From Nostoc sp. FACHB-280 (GTDB taxonomy: Bacteria; Cyanobacteriota; Cyanobacteriia; Cyanobacteriales; Nostocaceae): a stretch of DNA of 64,000 bases. Shown here piece by piece: positions 45,227-54,180 of this stretch; the stretch's first letter is position 1, and the number at the start of each line of letters is the position of its first letter. The stretch lies in assembly GCF_014697615.1 (NCBI RefSeq), contig NZ_JACJSD010000003.1, forward strand, positions 62,001-126,000. The letters run 5' to 3'. The notes beneath the pieces were generated by a model. The model worked only from the letters and a program-made list of their open reading frames with translations. It was not told the origin of the DNA and searched no databases. The position numbers and the translations under genes are program-made.

Positions 45227-46585
45227 TCAGCACTCAGCACTTTTCTTCCGCCAACCTTGTTTGACTACCTGACGGCTACGAGCAATCACCAAACTATCGT
45301 TGGGGACATCTTCGGTAACTGTGGAACCTGCGGCGACATAAACATCATCACCCAAAGTCACTGGTGCAACTAAGACGCTATTAGAACCTGTTTTAGTGCG
45401 ATCGCCGATTTTGGTTCTGTGTTTTTTGACACCATCATAATTAGCAGTAATTGTGCCTGCACCAATATTTACTTGAGTACCCGCAGTAGCATCACCCAAA
45501 TAAGACAGATGGGCTACATTAGTTTTTTCGCCTAGTTGTGTATTTTTTAACTCTACAAAATTACCGATACGACAATTTTCAGCCACTTCCGTATGACCAC
45601 GTAAATGAGAGTAGGGGCCAATGCGAGTTCCGGCTTGGACAATACTATCTGTGACTACAGAATATTGAATGCTGACGTTTTCTCCGATTTGGCTATTTTC
45701 AATCAAACTTCCCGGCCCAATGCGGCTACCAGTTTTAATAATGGTATTTCCCCGCAGGTGAGTTTGCGGTTCAATAATCACATCGGCTTGTAATTCTACA
45801 GTGTCATCAATGGTGATGCTGTTGGGGTCGATGAGAGTTACACCTGCGGTCATCCACTTTTCTTTGATTCGCCTTTGTAAAATTTCGTAGGCTGTAGCTA
45901 ATTGTAGGCGATCGTTAACCCCCAAAATTTCTTGCTCATCTGCCACATCCACCGCCATCACTTTCCCAACTTGGGTAACAGCATCGGTGAGGTAATATTC
46001 TTTTTGGGCGTTGTTGGCTTCTAAATGGGGTAAAACTTTAGCTAATTCCGGCCAACGAAAGCAGTAAATCCCGGCGTTAACTCGGCGATTTTCTCTTTGA
46101 GCAGGGTTACAGTCTTTATCTTCAACCATTTGTTGAACGATGTTTTCCCCATTGCAAAAAACTCGCCCATAACCTTTAGGGTTGGATAAATGTGCAGTCA
46201 GAATAGTAGCAGCGTTTTGATTTTGTTGGTGAGTGAGCAATAGCTGTTCCAGCGTTTCAGTGCGTAACAGGGGAACATCACCATTCAGGACTAACAAATC
46301 TCCAGTGTAGCCCTCAAGATGGGGAAGTAATTGCTGGATGGCGTGACCTGTTCCCAGTTGTACTGTCTGTTCTACAAACTCTAAGCTAAAGCTTGACTGG
46401 ATAGCAGCTTTTACTTCTAAGGCTTGATAGCCTACAATCACGATTCGCCTTGTAGGTGAAAGTGGTTCTACACTTTCTAAAACTTTTTCTACTAGCGATC
46501 GCCCACCCAAAGAATGTAAAACTTTGGGTAAGCTTGATTTCATCCTTGTGCCGCGTCCAGCCGCTAGAATTGCTACAACTACCAT
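45227..46585 (-). CDS. glmU: Bifunctional N-acetylglucosamine-1-phosphate uridyltransferase / glucosamine-1-phosphate acetyltransferase
   Basis: Makes UDP-GlcNAc for peptidoglycan and lipopolysaccharide. The N-terminal pyrophosphorylase domain starts [20 protein letters not shown], the nucleotide-binding signature. The linker is near residue 230, and the C-terminal half is a left-handed beta-helix of hexapeptide repeats with the acetyltransferase segment [20 protein letters not shown] and [13 protein letters not shown]. With the ATG at 46583-46585 it has 452 residues, the usual length; an upstream in-frame ATG at 46663 would add 26 residues before the signature and is rejected. Confidence 0.97.
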   Translation of the reverse strand: MVVVAILAAGRGTRMKSSLPKVLHSLGGRSLVEKVLESVEPLSPTRRIVIVGYQALEVKAAIQSSFSLEFVEQTVQLGTGHAIQQLLPHLEGYTGDLLVLNGDVPLLRTETLEQLLLTHQQNQNAATILTAHLSNPKGYGRVFCNGENIVQQMVEDKDCNPAQRENRRVNAGIYCFRWPELAKVLPHLEANNAQKEYYLTDAVTQVGKVMAVDVADEQEILGVNDRLQLATAYEILQRRIKEKWMTAGVTLIDPNSITIDDTVELQADVIIEPQTHLRGNTIIKTGSRIGPGSLIENSQIGENVSIQYSVVTDSIVQAGTRIGPYSHLRGHTEVAENCRIGNFVELKNTQLGEKTNVAHLSYLGDATAGTQVNIGAGTITANYDGVKKHRTKIGDRTKTGSNSVLVAPVTLGDDVYVAAGSTVTEDVPNDSLVIARSRQVVKQGWRKKSAEC

Positions 46586-46727
46586 AATCAAAAGTATGAA
46601 GCGTGTTCGCCCTTGACGTTCCCAAAGGGTAGTATAGCAGGAGGTATAAAGCAAGTTGCACAAGCCTTAGATGAAGGTAGTCTTTGGTTATACTTCCCAC
46701 TCCCACTGACAATTTAGAGTTACAACT

Positions 46728-47960
46728 TCACCGCCGCTTGTAAGTGTAAATAAAATCAGTAAACCGTTCCATCAGTTCGGGGTTACGCCAGCCCGCTTCA
46801 GTTTCTTCTCGCATCACTGATAAAGCTTCTTCTGGCGTAAAGGCTCTTTTGTAAGGTCTTTCACTAGTCAAAGCATCATAAATATCAATCAATTGAAATA
46901 CTTGGGCGAGGAAAGGAATTTCATGACCTTTGAGTCCATCAGGATAACCCGAACCATTCCAACGCTCATGATGATGGCGAATAATCGGAATTACACCCTG
47001 CATACTGCGTAAGGGTTGACAGATTTTCTCCCCAATTAAAACATGCTGCTGCATCATTTCCCAATCTTCTAAGGTAAGTTGCTCATTCTTGAGTAGCACT
47101 GCATCGGGAATGCCAACTTTACCAATATCGTGAAGATAACCGCCCCACATCAAATCCCGCAGTTGAGAACGAGAAAGACTTAAGTATTCCCCAAAAGCTT
47201 GTCCTAACTTGACTAAGCGTTCACAGTGATCTCCGGTGTTGGGGTCTCGACTTTCAATCGCTCTCGCAATGGAAAATAGGACTTGTTCAGCATGGTCTAA
47301 GTCTTCGTTTAACCGCTTTTGTCTAACTAAAGACTTCACACGGGCTGCTAATTCCACTCGGTCAAAAGGTTTGGTGAGGAAATCATCAGCGCCCACTTCA
47401 ATGCCACGAATGCGCGATCGCCGATCATTTAATGCTGTAATAAATATTACTGGAATTAACCTCGTATGTTCGTCTTGTTTGAGCAATTGACATACCTCAA
47501 ACCCATCCATCCCCGGCATCATCACATCCAGCAAAACTAAGTCTGGTTGTTTTTGGGCAACCAACATCACAGCAGCCGCACCACTGTCTGCTTCAATTAC
47601 TTCATAACCTTCCATTGCCAACAAAGCCGCAGCAGTCATCCGACTTGCAGCATGGTCGTCAACTACTAAAATTTTTGGTGCTTCAGTATCAAAGAAGCAA
47701 TTCACTTTGGAGCCTTTGGCTTGTAGATTTCTAGATAATAATGAATTGTAGCCAGAATTAATCTCAGATTTGCTCCAAGAAGACTCTGCTTGTCCCTGTT
47801 CAATCATTACTTCTTGCTGGGATAAGTTTAGAGGATACTCCTCTAAATCTCGCCATTCTAGCTCATGATTTGCATTTCCACTATGTACTTTTTTTTTGGT
47901 ATTTGTTCCACTTAAATTTTGTTGATTAGAATTTGTGGAATTAGCACTCCAGTAAATCAC
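46728..47960 (-). CDS. Response regulator with HD-GYP phosphodiesterase output
   Basis: A 410-residue protein. The first 90 residues are low-complexity, Asn/Ser/Gln-rich and unlike any domain. A receiver domain (about 95-210) has KILVVDDHAASR, phospho-Asp in LVLLDVMMPGMDGFEV and the conserved Lys in LTKPF. The HD-GYP domain (about 225-405) has HDIGKVGIPDAVLLK, RHHHERWNGSGYPDGLKG and DIYDALTSERPYKRAF, all metal ligands and the GYP motif intact, so it should hydrolyse cyclic di-GMP. The true start could be later, near the receiver. It could receive phosphate from any orphan kinase; none is adjacent in the same operon. Confidence 0.94.
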   Translation of the reverse strand: MIYWSANSTNSNQQNLSGTNTKKKVHSGNANHELEWRDLEEYPLNLSQQEVMIEQGQAESSWSKSEINSGYNSLLSRNLQAKGSKVNCFFDTEAPKILVVDDHAASRMTAAALLAMEGYEVIEADSGAAAVMLVAQKQPDLVLLDVMMPGMDGFEVCQLLKQDEHTRLIPVIFITALNDRRSRIRGIEVGADDFLTKPFDRVELAARVKSLVRQKRLNEDLDHAEQVLFSIARAIESRDPNTGDHCERLVKLGQAFGEYLSLSRSQLRDLMWGGYLHDIGKVGIPDAVLLKNEQLTLEDWEMMQQHVLIGEKICQPLRSMQGVIPIIRHHHERWNGSGYPDGLKGHEIPFLAQVFQLIDIYDALTSERPYKRAFTPEEALSVMREETEAGWRNPELMERFTDFIYTYKRR

Positions 47961-48746
47961 AAAAGCACCCCATTCTTCTTAAACGAACAGTTTCTGTCTG
48001 CAAAAATCAAATTTGGCTCTGCTACCATACTCCTATTTGGACTTTGATAAGCTTACTGACCTATTCTTAGGCTGCTTGTTTTTCTCATCCCAAGGATATT
48101 TTCTTTATAAAAATATAATTTTACTGAGGGGAATTTGCTGTAAACATCCTAAGTACTCATTCTAGTATCATAAATTCACGCAGATGTTAAATCAGGTGTT
48201 TTACGGAGATTGTTTAATATTTCAGTACAGTTACCGCAATGATGTTTTGCTATTGTAATTTGTCTGAAAAATTATATGTTTATTTTGCGGTTTTATAGAA
48301 CTTTCAAAAAAACATGTCCTCCTGAATAAAATATTTTGACAATCATCATATTCGATCAATATTTATATGAGGTTAGTTGAGGTAACTTATACATCGAAAA
48401 ACAGGATGATTCTTAAATCATCTGGTATGAAAAACTTTTGATCTCAACATCCAAGAGTTGGGAACTCAGTTTTGCAAGGATTTCAGTTTTGATGACACAC
48501 TAGTTGGTAATAAAACGTCTACATATATATTTTTAGTTGTTACTTTGCCAAATGGGTATGATTTGAATTAGGAATATATTAGGACTTATGCACTGTACAA
48601 AATAACTATTTTGTGCATAACGAAAATATGCCGTTCCAGACCGTTGGATAATCGTTATGGAGCAAGTGCAATCACTGACTCATGGTTAATAATCAAATCT
48701 CAAGGTTAGAAAATGTCAAAGCATATTTTATTACTGCTGTCAGTGT
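47961..48746. other. AT-rich intergenic region with MITE-like remnant
   Basis: 786 bp without a gene. At 48586-48593 and 48613-48620 there is an inverted repeat (TTATGCAC/GTGCATAA) around AAAATAACTATTT, preceded by TAGGACTTATGCA, resembling the family 1 repeat end GGACTTACGCA. I take it as a remnant of a miniature element. The rest is AT-rich and shows no coding or clear structural signal. Confidence 0.5.
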
Positions 48747-49658
48747 TTAAGTCCTCAGAGTGGCTGTTTGGTTTTTCATTAACCAACGTTTTCGCCAACG
48801 GGAAGTAGGTTCTAACGAACAAGCTTGTTGTTCTTGTTGTCGGCGCATAATAATGACTTCTGGAGGATCATTTAATTGTGGATCGCGGTAAGGAATTGCG
48901 GCACGAGTTAACAAATGTTCTTGTTCTTCCAGGGAAAGAGGCGGCAGTAAATTGCTCAAACACTCACTATTTTGAGGACATACGGCAACTGTACCAGGCG
49001 ATCGCCTGCCGACTGGGGGCGTAGAACCTATGTTTAAACCAGCTAATTTCATTGCTGTACGTACAGATGCCGCACAAGAATAAGTTGCCAGCCAGCCATT
49101 TTTCTGTAGACACACTGAAACTTGCTGAATAAATTCTACAGTCCATAATTGAGGACATTGGGGTGGTGAAAAGGGATCTAAAAAAATAGCATCTGCACAA
49201 AAACCTCCTTGATTAACTGCTTGAATTGAAATTCTGGCATCACCAATGAGTAGCTTTGCTTGCAGACGTTCTGTTTGTACTTGCCCTTCAAAAGCTAGTA
49301 GGTTCAAAATTGGTGTATATTCGTAATCCCACTGATCAAATAAATGATTGGCGATCGCAGCTTGCGGTACGGATGGATTCAGCTCTAAACCAATTAATTC
49401 CACATAACAATTAGGGTTTACTGTCCAGATTTTCTGTAAAGCTGCCGCTGTGTTGTATCCTAGACCATAACAAACATCTAATAACCGCACAACTGGTTGT
49501 TGCGCTGCTTGAGCAAGTTGAGTTGGTTCAACAAACTTAAAATAACTTTCTTGTTTTGCACCAAAATGGCTGTGAAATGATTCATTAAACTCTGGAGAAA
49601 AAAAAGTAAAAGAACCATCTGCTGTTGCCTGTGGGATAAAATTTTCAAATTCTGGCAT
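48747..49658 (-). CDS. MnmC-like tRNA methyltransferase (DUF752/MnmD type)
   Basis: A 303-residue SAM-dependent methyltransferase resembling the methyltransferase half of MnmC, which finishes 5-methylaminomethyl-2-thiouridine at the wobble position of tRNAs. Visible family marks: FIPQATADGSFTFFSPEFNE (substrate loop), FHSHFGAKQES, SAM motif LLDVCYGLGYNTAAAL, IFLDPFSPPQCPQLWT and the late GRRSPGTVA. The FAD-dependent oxidase half of E. coli MnmC is absent, as in stand-alone MnmD proteins. It is divergent from the rhodanese gene. Whether it acts on tRNA in this organism is inferred from the family. Confidence 0.85.
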   Translation of the reverse strand: MPEFENFIPQATADGSFTFFSPEFNESFHSHFGAKQESYFKFVEPTQLAQAAQQPVVRLLDVCYGLGYNTAAALQKIWTVNPNCYVELIGLELNPSVPQAAIANHLFDQWDYEYTPILNLLAFEGQVQTERLQAKLLIGDARISIQAVNQGGFCADAIFLDPFSPPQCPQLWTVEFIQQVSVCLQKNGWLATYSCAASVRTAMKLAGLNIGSTPPVGRRSPGTVAVCPQNSECLSNLLPPLSLEEQEHLLTRAAIPYRDPQLNDPPEVIIMRRQQEQQACSLEPTSRWRKRWLMKNQTATLRT

Positions 49659-49784
49659 GATATTTTTCTATTTAAGTTGATAGTTAATAATTTAAACAAT
49701 TTGGCTAGTTATAATTGCATCACAATCTAGTATTATGAATAAATTGCGATTTTGATTTTCCGAGTCTTATAAATTCTTATATTT

Positions 49785-50606
49785 ATGGTTAATACTCAAA
49801 TTTTTGTTTCTCCAGATTGGCTGGTTAACAATTTAAATAACCCGCAAGTTGTCATTGTTGATTGTCGTTTTGCTTTATCTGATCCAGAATTGGGACGCAA
49901 ACAATATCAAACCAGTCATATTCCAGGAGCATATTATTTAGATTTAAATCAGGATCTTTCCAGCCCTATAGGTAAACATGGTGGTAGGCATCCTTTACCC
50001 GATACCCATAATTTAGCGAAGAAATTATCAGCAATGGGAATTAATTCCCAAGCAACTTTGGTGGTAGCTTATGATGATTCTCGGCTGGCTTTTGCATCTC
50101 GTTTGTGGTGGTTATTACGTTATTTTGGACATGAACAAGTAGTAGTTATAGACGGGGGTTATACTGAATGGCAAAAAGCTGGATATCCAATTACAGATGT
50201 GATTCCAGAACACCAGACAGGTAATTTTATTCCGCAAATTCAAACCGAACTGGTAGTCGATATAGAAGTTGTGAAAAGCCGTAAAGACTTACCAGGAGTT
50301 ATTTTAGTTGATTCTAGAGAAAGCGATCGCTATCGTGGTGAACGAGAACCCATTGATAAAATTGCTGGACATATTCCTGGCGCAGTTAACTATCCTTGGC
50401 AAGAAGTTACAGACTCCTCTGGTTATCTACTTTCCCAACTACAGCACCGTCAAAGATGGGAAAATCTTACCACAGCTCAAGAAATTTTAGTCTACTGCGG
50501 TTCTGGTGTCACAGCTTGCGTGAATTTGCTTTCTTTAGAATTAGCCGACATTCACACAGGTAAACTCTATGCTGGTAGCTGGAGTGATTGGATTAGTTAT
50601 ATTTAG
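49785..50606 (+). CDS. Sulfurtransferase (two-domain rhodanese)
   Basis: A 273-residue thiosulfate or 3-mercaptopyruvate sulfurtransferase with two rhodanese modules. The N-terminal inactive module (about 5-125) includes VVIVDCRFALSDPELGR, HIPGAYYLDLNQDLSS and HGGRHPLPD. The C-terminal catalytic module has VILVDSRESDRYRGE and the active-site loop VYCGSGVTACVNLL, with the persulfide-forming Cys near residue 238. CGSGVT is typical of the thiosulfate/mercaptopyruvate group. Its neighbour, the MnmC-like gene, belongs to a tRNA thiolation-related pathway, but that link is speculation. Confidence 0.93.
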   Translation: MVNTQIFVSPDWLVNNLNNPQVVIVDCRFALSDPELGRKQYQTSHIPGAYYLDLNQDLSSPIGKHGGRHPLPDTHNLAKKLSAMGINSQATLVVAYDDSRLAFASRLWWLLRYFGHEQVVVIDGGYTEWQKAGYPITDVIPEHQTGNFIPQIQTELVVDIEVVKSRKDLPGVILVDSRESDRYRGEREPIDKIAGHIPGAVNYPWQEVTDSSGYLLSQLQHRQRWENLTTAQEILVYCGSGVTACVNLLSLELADIHTGKLYAGSWSDWISYI

Positions 50607-50667
50607 GGTTTGCTAAAAAAGTTATTTGGTGGGTGTAGGGAACGGGGAACAGTTTCGGAGTCCTATA

Positions 50668-52056
50668 TTAGAATTCACCAACTCTCAAATTGTAATAAAC
50701 ACTCAAGAACCAGTTGTCAAAATTAATATTTCTATCTGTAGAATCCCCAAAGCTAAAACCACTCTGTAAATTTAAATTACTGGATTTTGATACTCGGTAA
50801 ATCACATGGCCAAACAGGCGGTGATAATTGTCGTCTCGTTGTCTTTGTGTAAAATCAGCAAGGGTTAATTGATAGTTAATTCCCACTTGTAGCGGTTCTT
50901 GTATAGCATAACTCAGAGATAACCAGAAATTATTAATTAGCCGACTGCGACTGTTTGGCTCCGAAAAATTGGCACTAAATTCGTAAAAGCTATCTAGAGT
51001 TAATTTAGAATTCAGTGGATCTCGTCTGCCTAAAGATACCCTGACTGAATTTTCATCCAAAAAGCGATCGCCTGCTTGAAACCTACCAACGCTCTTAGCA
51101 TAGAAAAACTGTTGGTTATTAAAATCTAACTCTGCATACATCCGAGGCGAAAGTTGTTGATAAATCCCAACATTAAAACTGATTTGATTATAGTTAAACC
51201 TTGATTGATCAATGTAGCGAATTAAATTCCCATTGATTGAACCATTAATATAAGTTTTAGCACCTAAAGGGAAATAAGCTGAAGCAAGACTCAGACCATA
51301 AAAAATTAAGCCATCTTCTCTGGGGAAAAACTCAGAAGAAAAAATGTTATTTGTATGAAAGTAACCTACATTAGCTTGTAGGGAACCTATTGGTTTAAAC
51401 TTAGCTACCGACGAAGGTGGTTTTGTTGGTGGTAAAGGTCTTGGTCTTACCCTTAATTCCAGTTCTCGGAGACTATTAGCATTAGATGTTGGCTGTTGTT
51501 GGGGTAAAGGTCTTTGTCTAACTCTGAGTTCTAATTCTCGTAAATTATCTGTTTGTGGTTGGGGTTTTTGTCTGAATTGCAAAATTCTTCTGAGTCTCTC
51601 TAACTGCTGAGTTTTATTGACTGCGGGTTGATCTAACAGTTCTTCGATAATTGTTGGTGAAGACTGGGGAAACTCTCTAGGCTGTGCTTCTAGCTGTAGT
51701 GGTTCATTAGATAGTGGCGGATTGCTAGGTGGAGTTGGCCTTTGAGGTGAGGATTCAGTATCAGGGTTTGCTTCAGGGTTAGATTGAGATATGAGTATGT
51801 TTGCGGCTGAATTAAAATTCAGCAGATGCGATCGCTGTAACTCAAAATTACTTGCCTGAAATTTGATATTCTGGTAAAAATGATAACCTTGCTGGCTATC
51901 TGTAACAGATTTTATGTTTGCTTTGCGTTGCTCACCAGAGTCTTTTGAGTTAGCAGCCCATACTACATCTACTCCCATACAACACTTATTGCCACTAATC
52001 ACAGCTAATAAAGTTGCAAATAACAGTTTTGTCCAGCCCTGGGATTGCATTAACAT
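50668..52056 (-). CDS. Outer-membrane beta-barrel protein with proline-rich N-terminal region
   Basis: A 462-residue exported protein of a family I cannot name. An N-terminal signal-like hydrophobic stretch (LLFATLLAVISG) is followed by a Pro/Gln-rich linker (about 95-225) holding near-tandem units NLRELELRVRQRPLP and SLRELELRVRPRPLP. From about 230 to the end, alternating hydrophobic/polar strands with aromatic girdles occur (ISFNVGIYQQLSPRMYAELD; NNFWLSLSYAI). The last residue is Phe (LSVYYNLRVGEF), as in outer-membrane proteins recognised by the BAM complex. It is divergent from the FecR-domain repeat protein, with 148 bp between the start codons, so the two may act together at the cell surface. 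Confidence 0.75.
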   Translation of the reverse strand: MLMQSQGWTKLLFATLLAVISGNKCCMGVDVVWAANSKDSGEQRKANIKSVTDSQQGYHFYQNIKFQASNFELQRSHLLNFNSAANILISQSNPEANPDTESSPQRPTPPSNPPLSNEPLQLEAQPREFPQSSPTIIEELLDQPAVNKTQQLERLRRILQFRQKPQPQTDNLRELELRVRQRPLPQQQPTSNANSLRELELRVRPRPLPPTKPPSSVAKFKPIGSLQANVGYFHTNNIFSSEFFPREDGLIFYGLSLASAYFPLGAKTYINGSINGNLIRYIDQSRFNYNQISFNVGIYQQLSPRMYAELDFNNQQFFYAKSVGRFQAGDRFLDENSVRVSLGRRDPLNSKLTLDSFYEFSANFSEPNSRSRLINNFWLSLSYAIQEPLQVGINYQLTLADFTQRQRDDNYHRLFGHVIYRVSKSSNLNLQSGFSFGDSTDRNINFDNWFLSVYYNLRVGEF

Positions 52057-52204
52057 TTATATTTTATAGACAACAAAATTCACCATTCAGTTTGCTCATT
52101 AAAAGACAACGATTATTACCTTTTAAAAATTAATTATTTGATTTTAATATTTTTTGATAATTTTTATTACCTTGATTTATAACAAAATTTCGCTAAAATT
52201 TTCA

Positions 52205-53935
52205 ATGAATACAAAAAAATTTAGTGATAAAACGCACAAATCAATAAGTAAATCTAATATCTCAAAATCTATCTCAGTTGGTGTGGTCTCAGGTAATTTA
52301 TCTAGAATTCAAGCGATGTCTTTGAAATTTGTTGCCTTGTTGATAATGAGTGTGTGGGGAGTGAACATGATGCCTTTATCGGCTATTGCATCTACTCCTC
52401 TAACTCGTGCCGAGATTCAAAATCTGCGAAATTTAGTGCAATTGTTACCGCAGAATCGTAAAAAGCGCCCAGCACGCAAATTAGATCCAATAATCCCTGG
52501 CGATGGCTTGTCTACAGGTAGAGCATCTTTAGCTGATTTGCGTTTTAACGATGGTTCCCTAGCCAGGGTTGGAGAAAGAGCAATATTTCAATTCCTACCC
52601 AAAACTCGAAACTTCCGACTGTCGAATGGGACAGTACTATTACTGATTCCACCCGGAAAAGGACAGACACGTATACAAACACCAAGCGCGACGGCTGCTA
52701 TTCGTGGTTCAGCATTATTTGTCCGCTACGACAAACAAACAGACACCACAATTGTTGGGGCGCTGACAAATAGCGGTATTGAGGTATTTAATCAAGCTGC
52801 CTCTCAAAATCAGGTGTTAGAGGCAGGGCAACTGATGGTCATCGTTAAAGGTGAATTTCGGGGCTTATATGATTTTGATTTGAAAACTTTTTATGAAACC
52901 AGTGATTTAGTAGAAGGATTAGATTTAACCAAGCAAAATAGTACAGCTAACCCTGATCCAGCGATCGCTAGTGTTCAATCTGAAATTCTTGCCGCATTAG
53001 CATCACAAGTGCCTCTAGTGGGTCAAGGAGTCATTGAAAATCCATCTTTTATGGAGTTATCTAGTAATAACTCTTCTAACTCTTCTGACCAAAATCAGGG
53101 CTTAGATAATTCTTCAGTAGATTCTTTTGTCAATACTGGAGAAGTAATATCAGACACTACGCGCAATACCAGCAACAATGAAATAAATCTGCCAAGTAAT
53201 GTTGATAATCCTGGTAATCCCGGCGGTAACACTGGTGGCAATACTGGCAGTAACACTGGTGGCAATACTGGCAGTAACACTGGTGGCAATACTGGCAGTA
53301 ACACTGGCGGCAATACTGGCAGTAACACTGGCGGCAATACTGGCAGTAACACTGGCGGCAATACTGGCGGTAACACTGGTGGCAACCCAGGTGGCAATCC
53401 CGGTGGCAACCCAGGCGGTAATCCCGGTGGCAACCCAGGTGGCGACCCAAGCGGTAATCCCGGCGGCAACCCAGGCGGCAACCCAGGTGGCAACCCAGGC
53501 GGTAATCCCGGTGGCAACCCAGGCGGTAATCCCGGTGGCAACCCAGGCGGCAACCCAGGCGGTAATCCCGGTGGCAACCCAGGTGGCAATCCAGGCGGTA
53601 ATCCTGGTGGCAATCCCGGTGGCAACCCAGGTGGCAATCCAGGCGGTAATCCCGGTGGCAACCCAGGCGGCAACCCAGGCGGTAATCCCGGTGGCAACCC
53701 AGGCGGTAATCCCGGTGGAAACCCAGGCGGTAATCCCGGTGGAAACCCAGGCGGTAATCCCGGTGGCAACCCAGGTGGAAACCCAGGCGGTAATCCAGGC
53801 GGCAACCCAGGCGGTAATCCTGGTGGCAATCCAGGCGGCAACCCAGGTGGCAATCCCAGCGGTGATCATGGTGACAACCCAGGCGGTGATCATACTGATG
53901 GTAGACCGCTAGAAGGAGAATTCCCACCACCTTAA
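52205..53935 (+). CDS. FecR-domain surface protein with long Gly-Asn-Pro-Gly repeat
   Basis: A 576-residue protein from the ATG at 52205 (MNTKKFSDKTHK). A signal-like hydrophobic segment at about 40-65 (FVALLIMSVWGVNMMPLSAI) is followed by a FecR domain (about 95-235): SLADLRFNDGSLARVGERA, then TPSATAAIRGSALFVRYD. After a Ser/Asn-rich linker comes a low-complexity tail from about 335: first GGNTGSNT-type units, then about 100 residues of GGNP, ending in DHGDNPGGDHTDGRPLEGE. FecR proteins often relay outer-membrane signals, but in cyanobacteria many such proteins lack a cognate sigma factor gene, as here. The tail could be a flexible spacer. The in-frame ATG at 52154 is less likely. Confidence 0.85.
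   Translation: MNTKKFSDKTHKSISKSNISKSISVGVVSGNLSRIQAMSLKFVALLIMSVWGVNMMPLSAIASTPLTRAEIQNLRNLVQLLPQNRKKRPARKLDPIIPGDGLSTGRASLADLRFNDGSLARVGERAIFQFLPKTRNFRLSNGTVLLLIPPGKGQTRIQTPSATAAIRGSALFVRYDKQTDTTIVGALTNSGIEVFNQAASQNQVLEAGQLMVIVKGEFRGLYDFDLKTFYETSDLVEGLDLTKQNSTANPDPAIASVQSEILAALASQVPLVGQGVIENPSFMELSSNNSSNSSDQNQGLDNSSVDSFVNTGEVISDTTRNTSNNEINLPSNVDNPGNPGGNTGGNTGSNTGGNTGSNTGGNTGSNTGGNTGSNTGGNTGSNTGGNTGGNTGGNPGGNPGGNPGGNPGGNPGGDPSGNPGGNPGGNPGGNPGGNPGGNPGGNPGGNPGGNPGGNPGGNPGGNPGGNPGGNPGGNPGGNPGGNPGGNPGGNPGGNPGGNPGGNPGGNPGGNPGGNPGGNPGGNPGGNPGGNPGGNPGGNPGGNPGGNPGGNPSGDHGDNPGGDHTDGRPLEGEFPPP
53218..53870 (+). repeat. Coding tandem repeat (GGTAATCCCGGTGGCAACCC type)
   Basis: About 650 bp of tandem 12-24-nt units within the FecR-domain gene: first GGCAGTAACACTGGTGGC-type, then GGCGGTAATCCCGGT-type. 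Third positions vary between copies (GGC/GGT/GGA, AAC/AAT, CCA/CCC) while the amino acids stay the same, which points to selection on the protein. The repeat keeps most other frames open, producing false ORFs on both strands. Confidence 0.9.
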
Positions 53936-54020
53936 ACCGTTGAATAGGTATAAATATTACAAGTACACAATTACAGCAGATTTCTAGTGAAGTACAAAAT
54001 TTAGTTTTCAAAGCTAAAGA

Positions 54021-54051
54021 GAAACCCTTGCATATGACTCACAAGGGTTTC
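54021..54051. terminator. Hairpin terminator between the FecR-domain gene and tRNA-Gly
   Basis: Arms 54021-54030 (GAAACCCTTG) and 54042-54051 are perfectly complementary. It lies 9 bp past the tRNA-Gly 3' end on the minus strand, where the following sequence is T-rich (TCTTTAGCTTTG). It also lies after the FecR-domain gene on the plus strand, so it could serve both. Confidence 0.65.
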
Positions 54052-54059
54052 AGTTTATA

Positions 54060-54130
54060 AGCGGGCGGCGGGAATCGAACCCGCATTAATAGCTTGGAAG
54101 GCTATAGTTTTACCACTAAACTACGCCCGC
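54060..54130 (-). tRNA. tRNA-Gly (UCC)
   Basis: 71 nt including the discriminator. Acceptor GCGGGCG/CGCCCGC, D loop with GTGG, anticodon arm CTATAGC-type stem around loop CTTCCAA, T arm GCGGG-TTCGATT-CCCGC, discriminator T, no encoded CCA. It is a normal uninterrupted tRNA and a useful contrast to Y RNA copy B, which has the same anticodon loop but different acceptor, discriminator and an inserted module. Confidence 0.96.
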
Positions 54131-54180
54131 GAAATTCTAACTTACTAATGATAACACTATTTTATAAAAAATTCAAATAT

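Noticed and set aside
53218-53870. CRISPR-like array
   Set aside because: Units are contiguous 12-24-nt coding repeats without unique spacers, and there are no cas genes.
53095-54011. Several long open frames on both strands over the FecR-domain gene
   Set aside because: They are shadows of the tandem repeat, whose unit length keeps all frames open; their translations are simple repeats with no domain.
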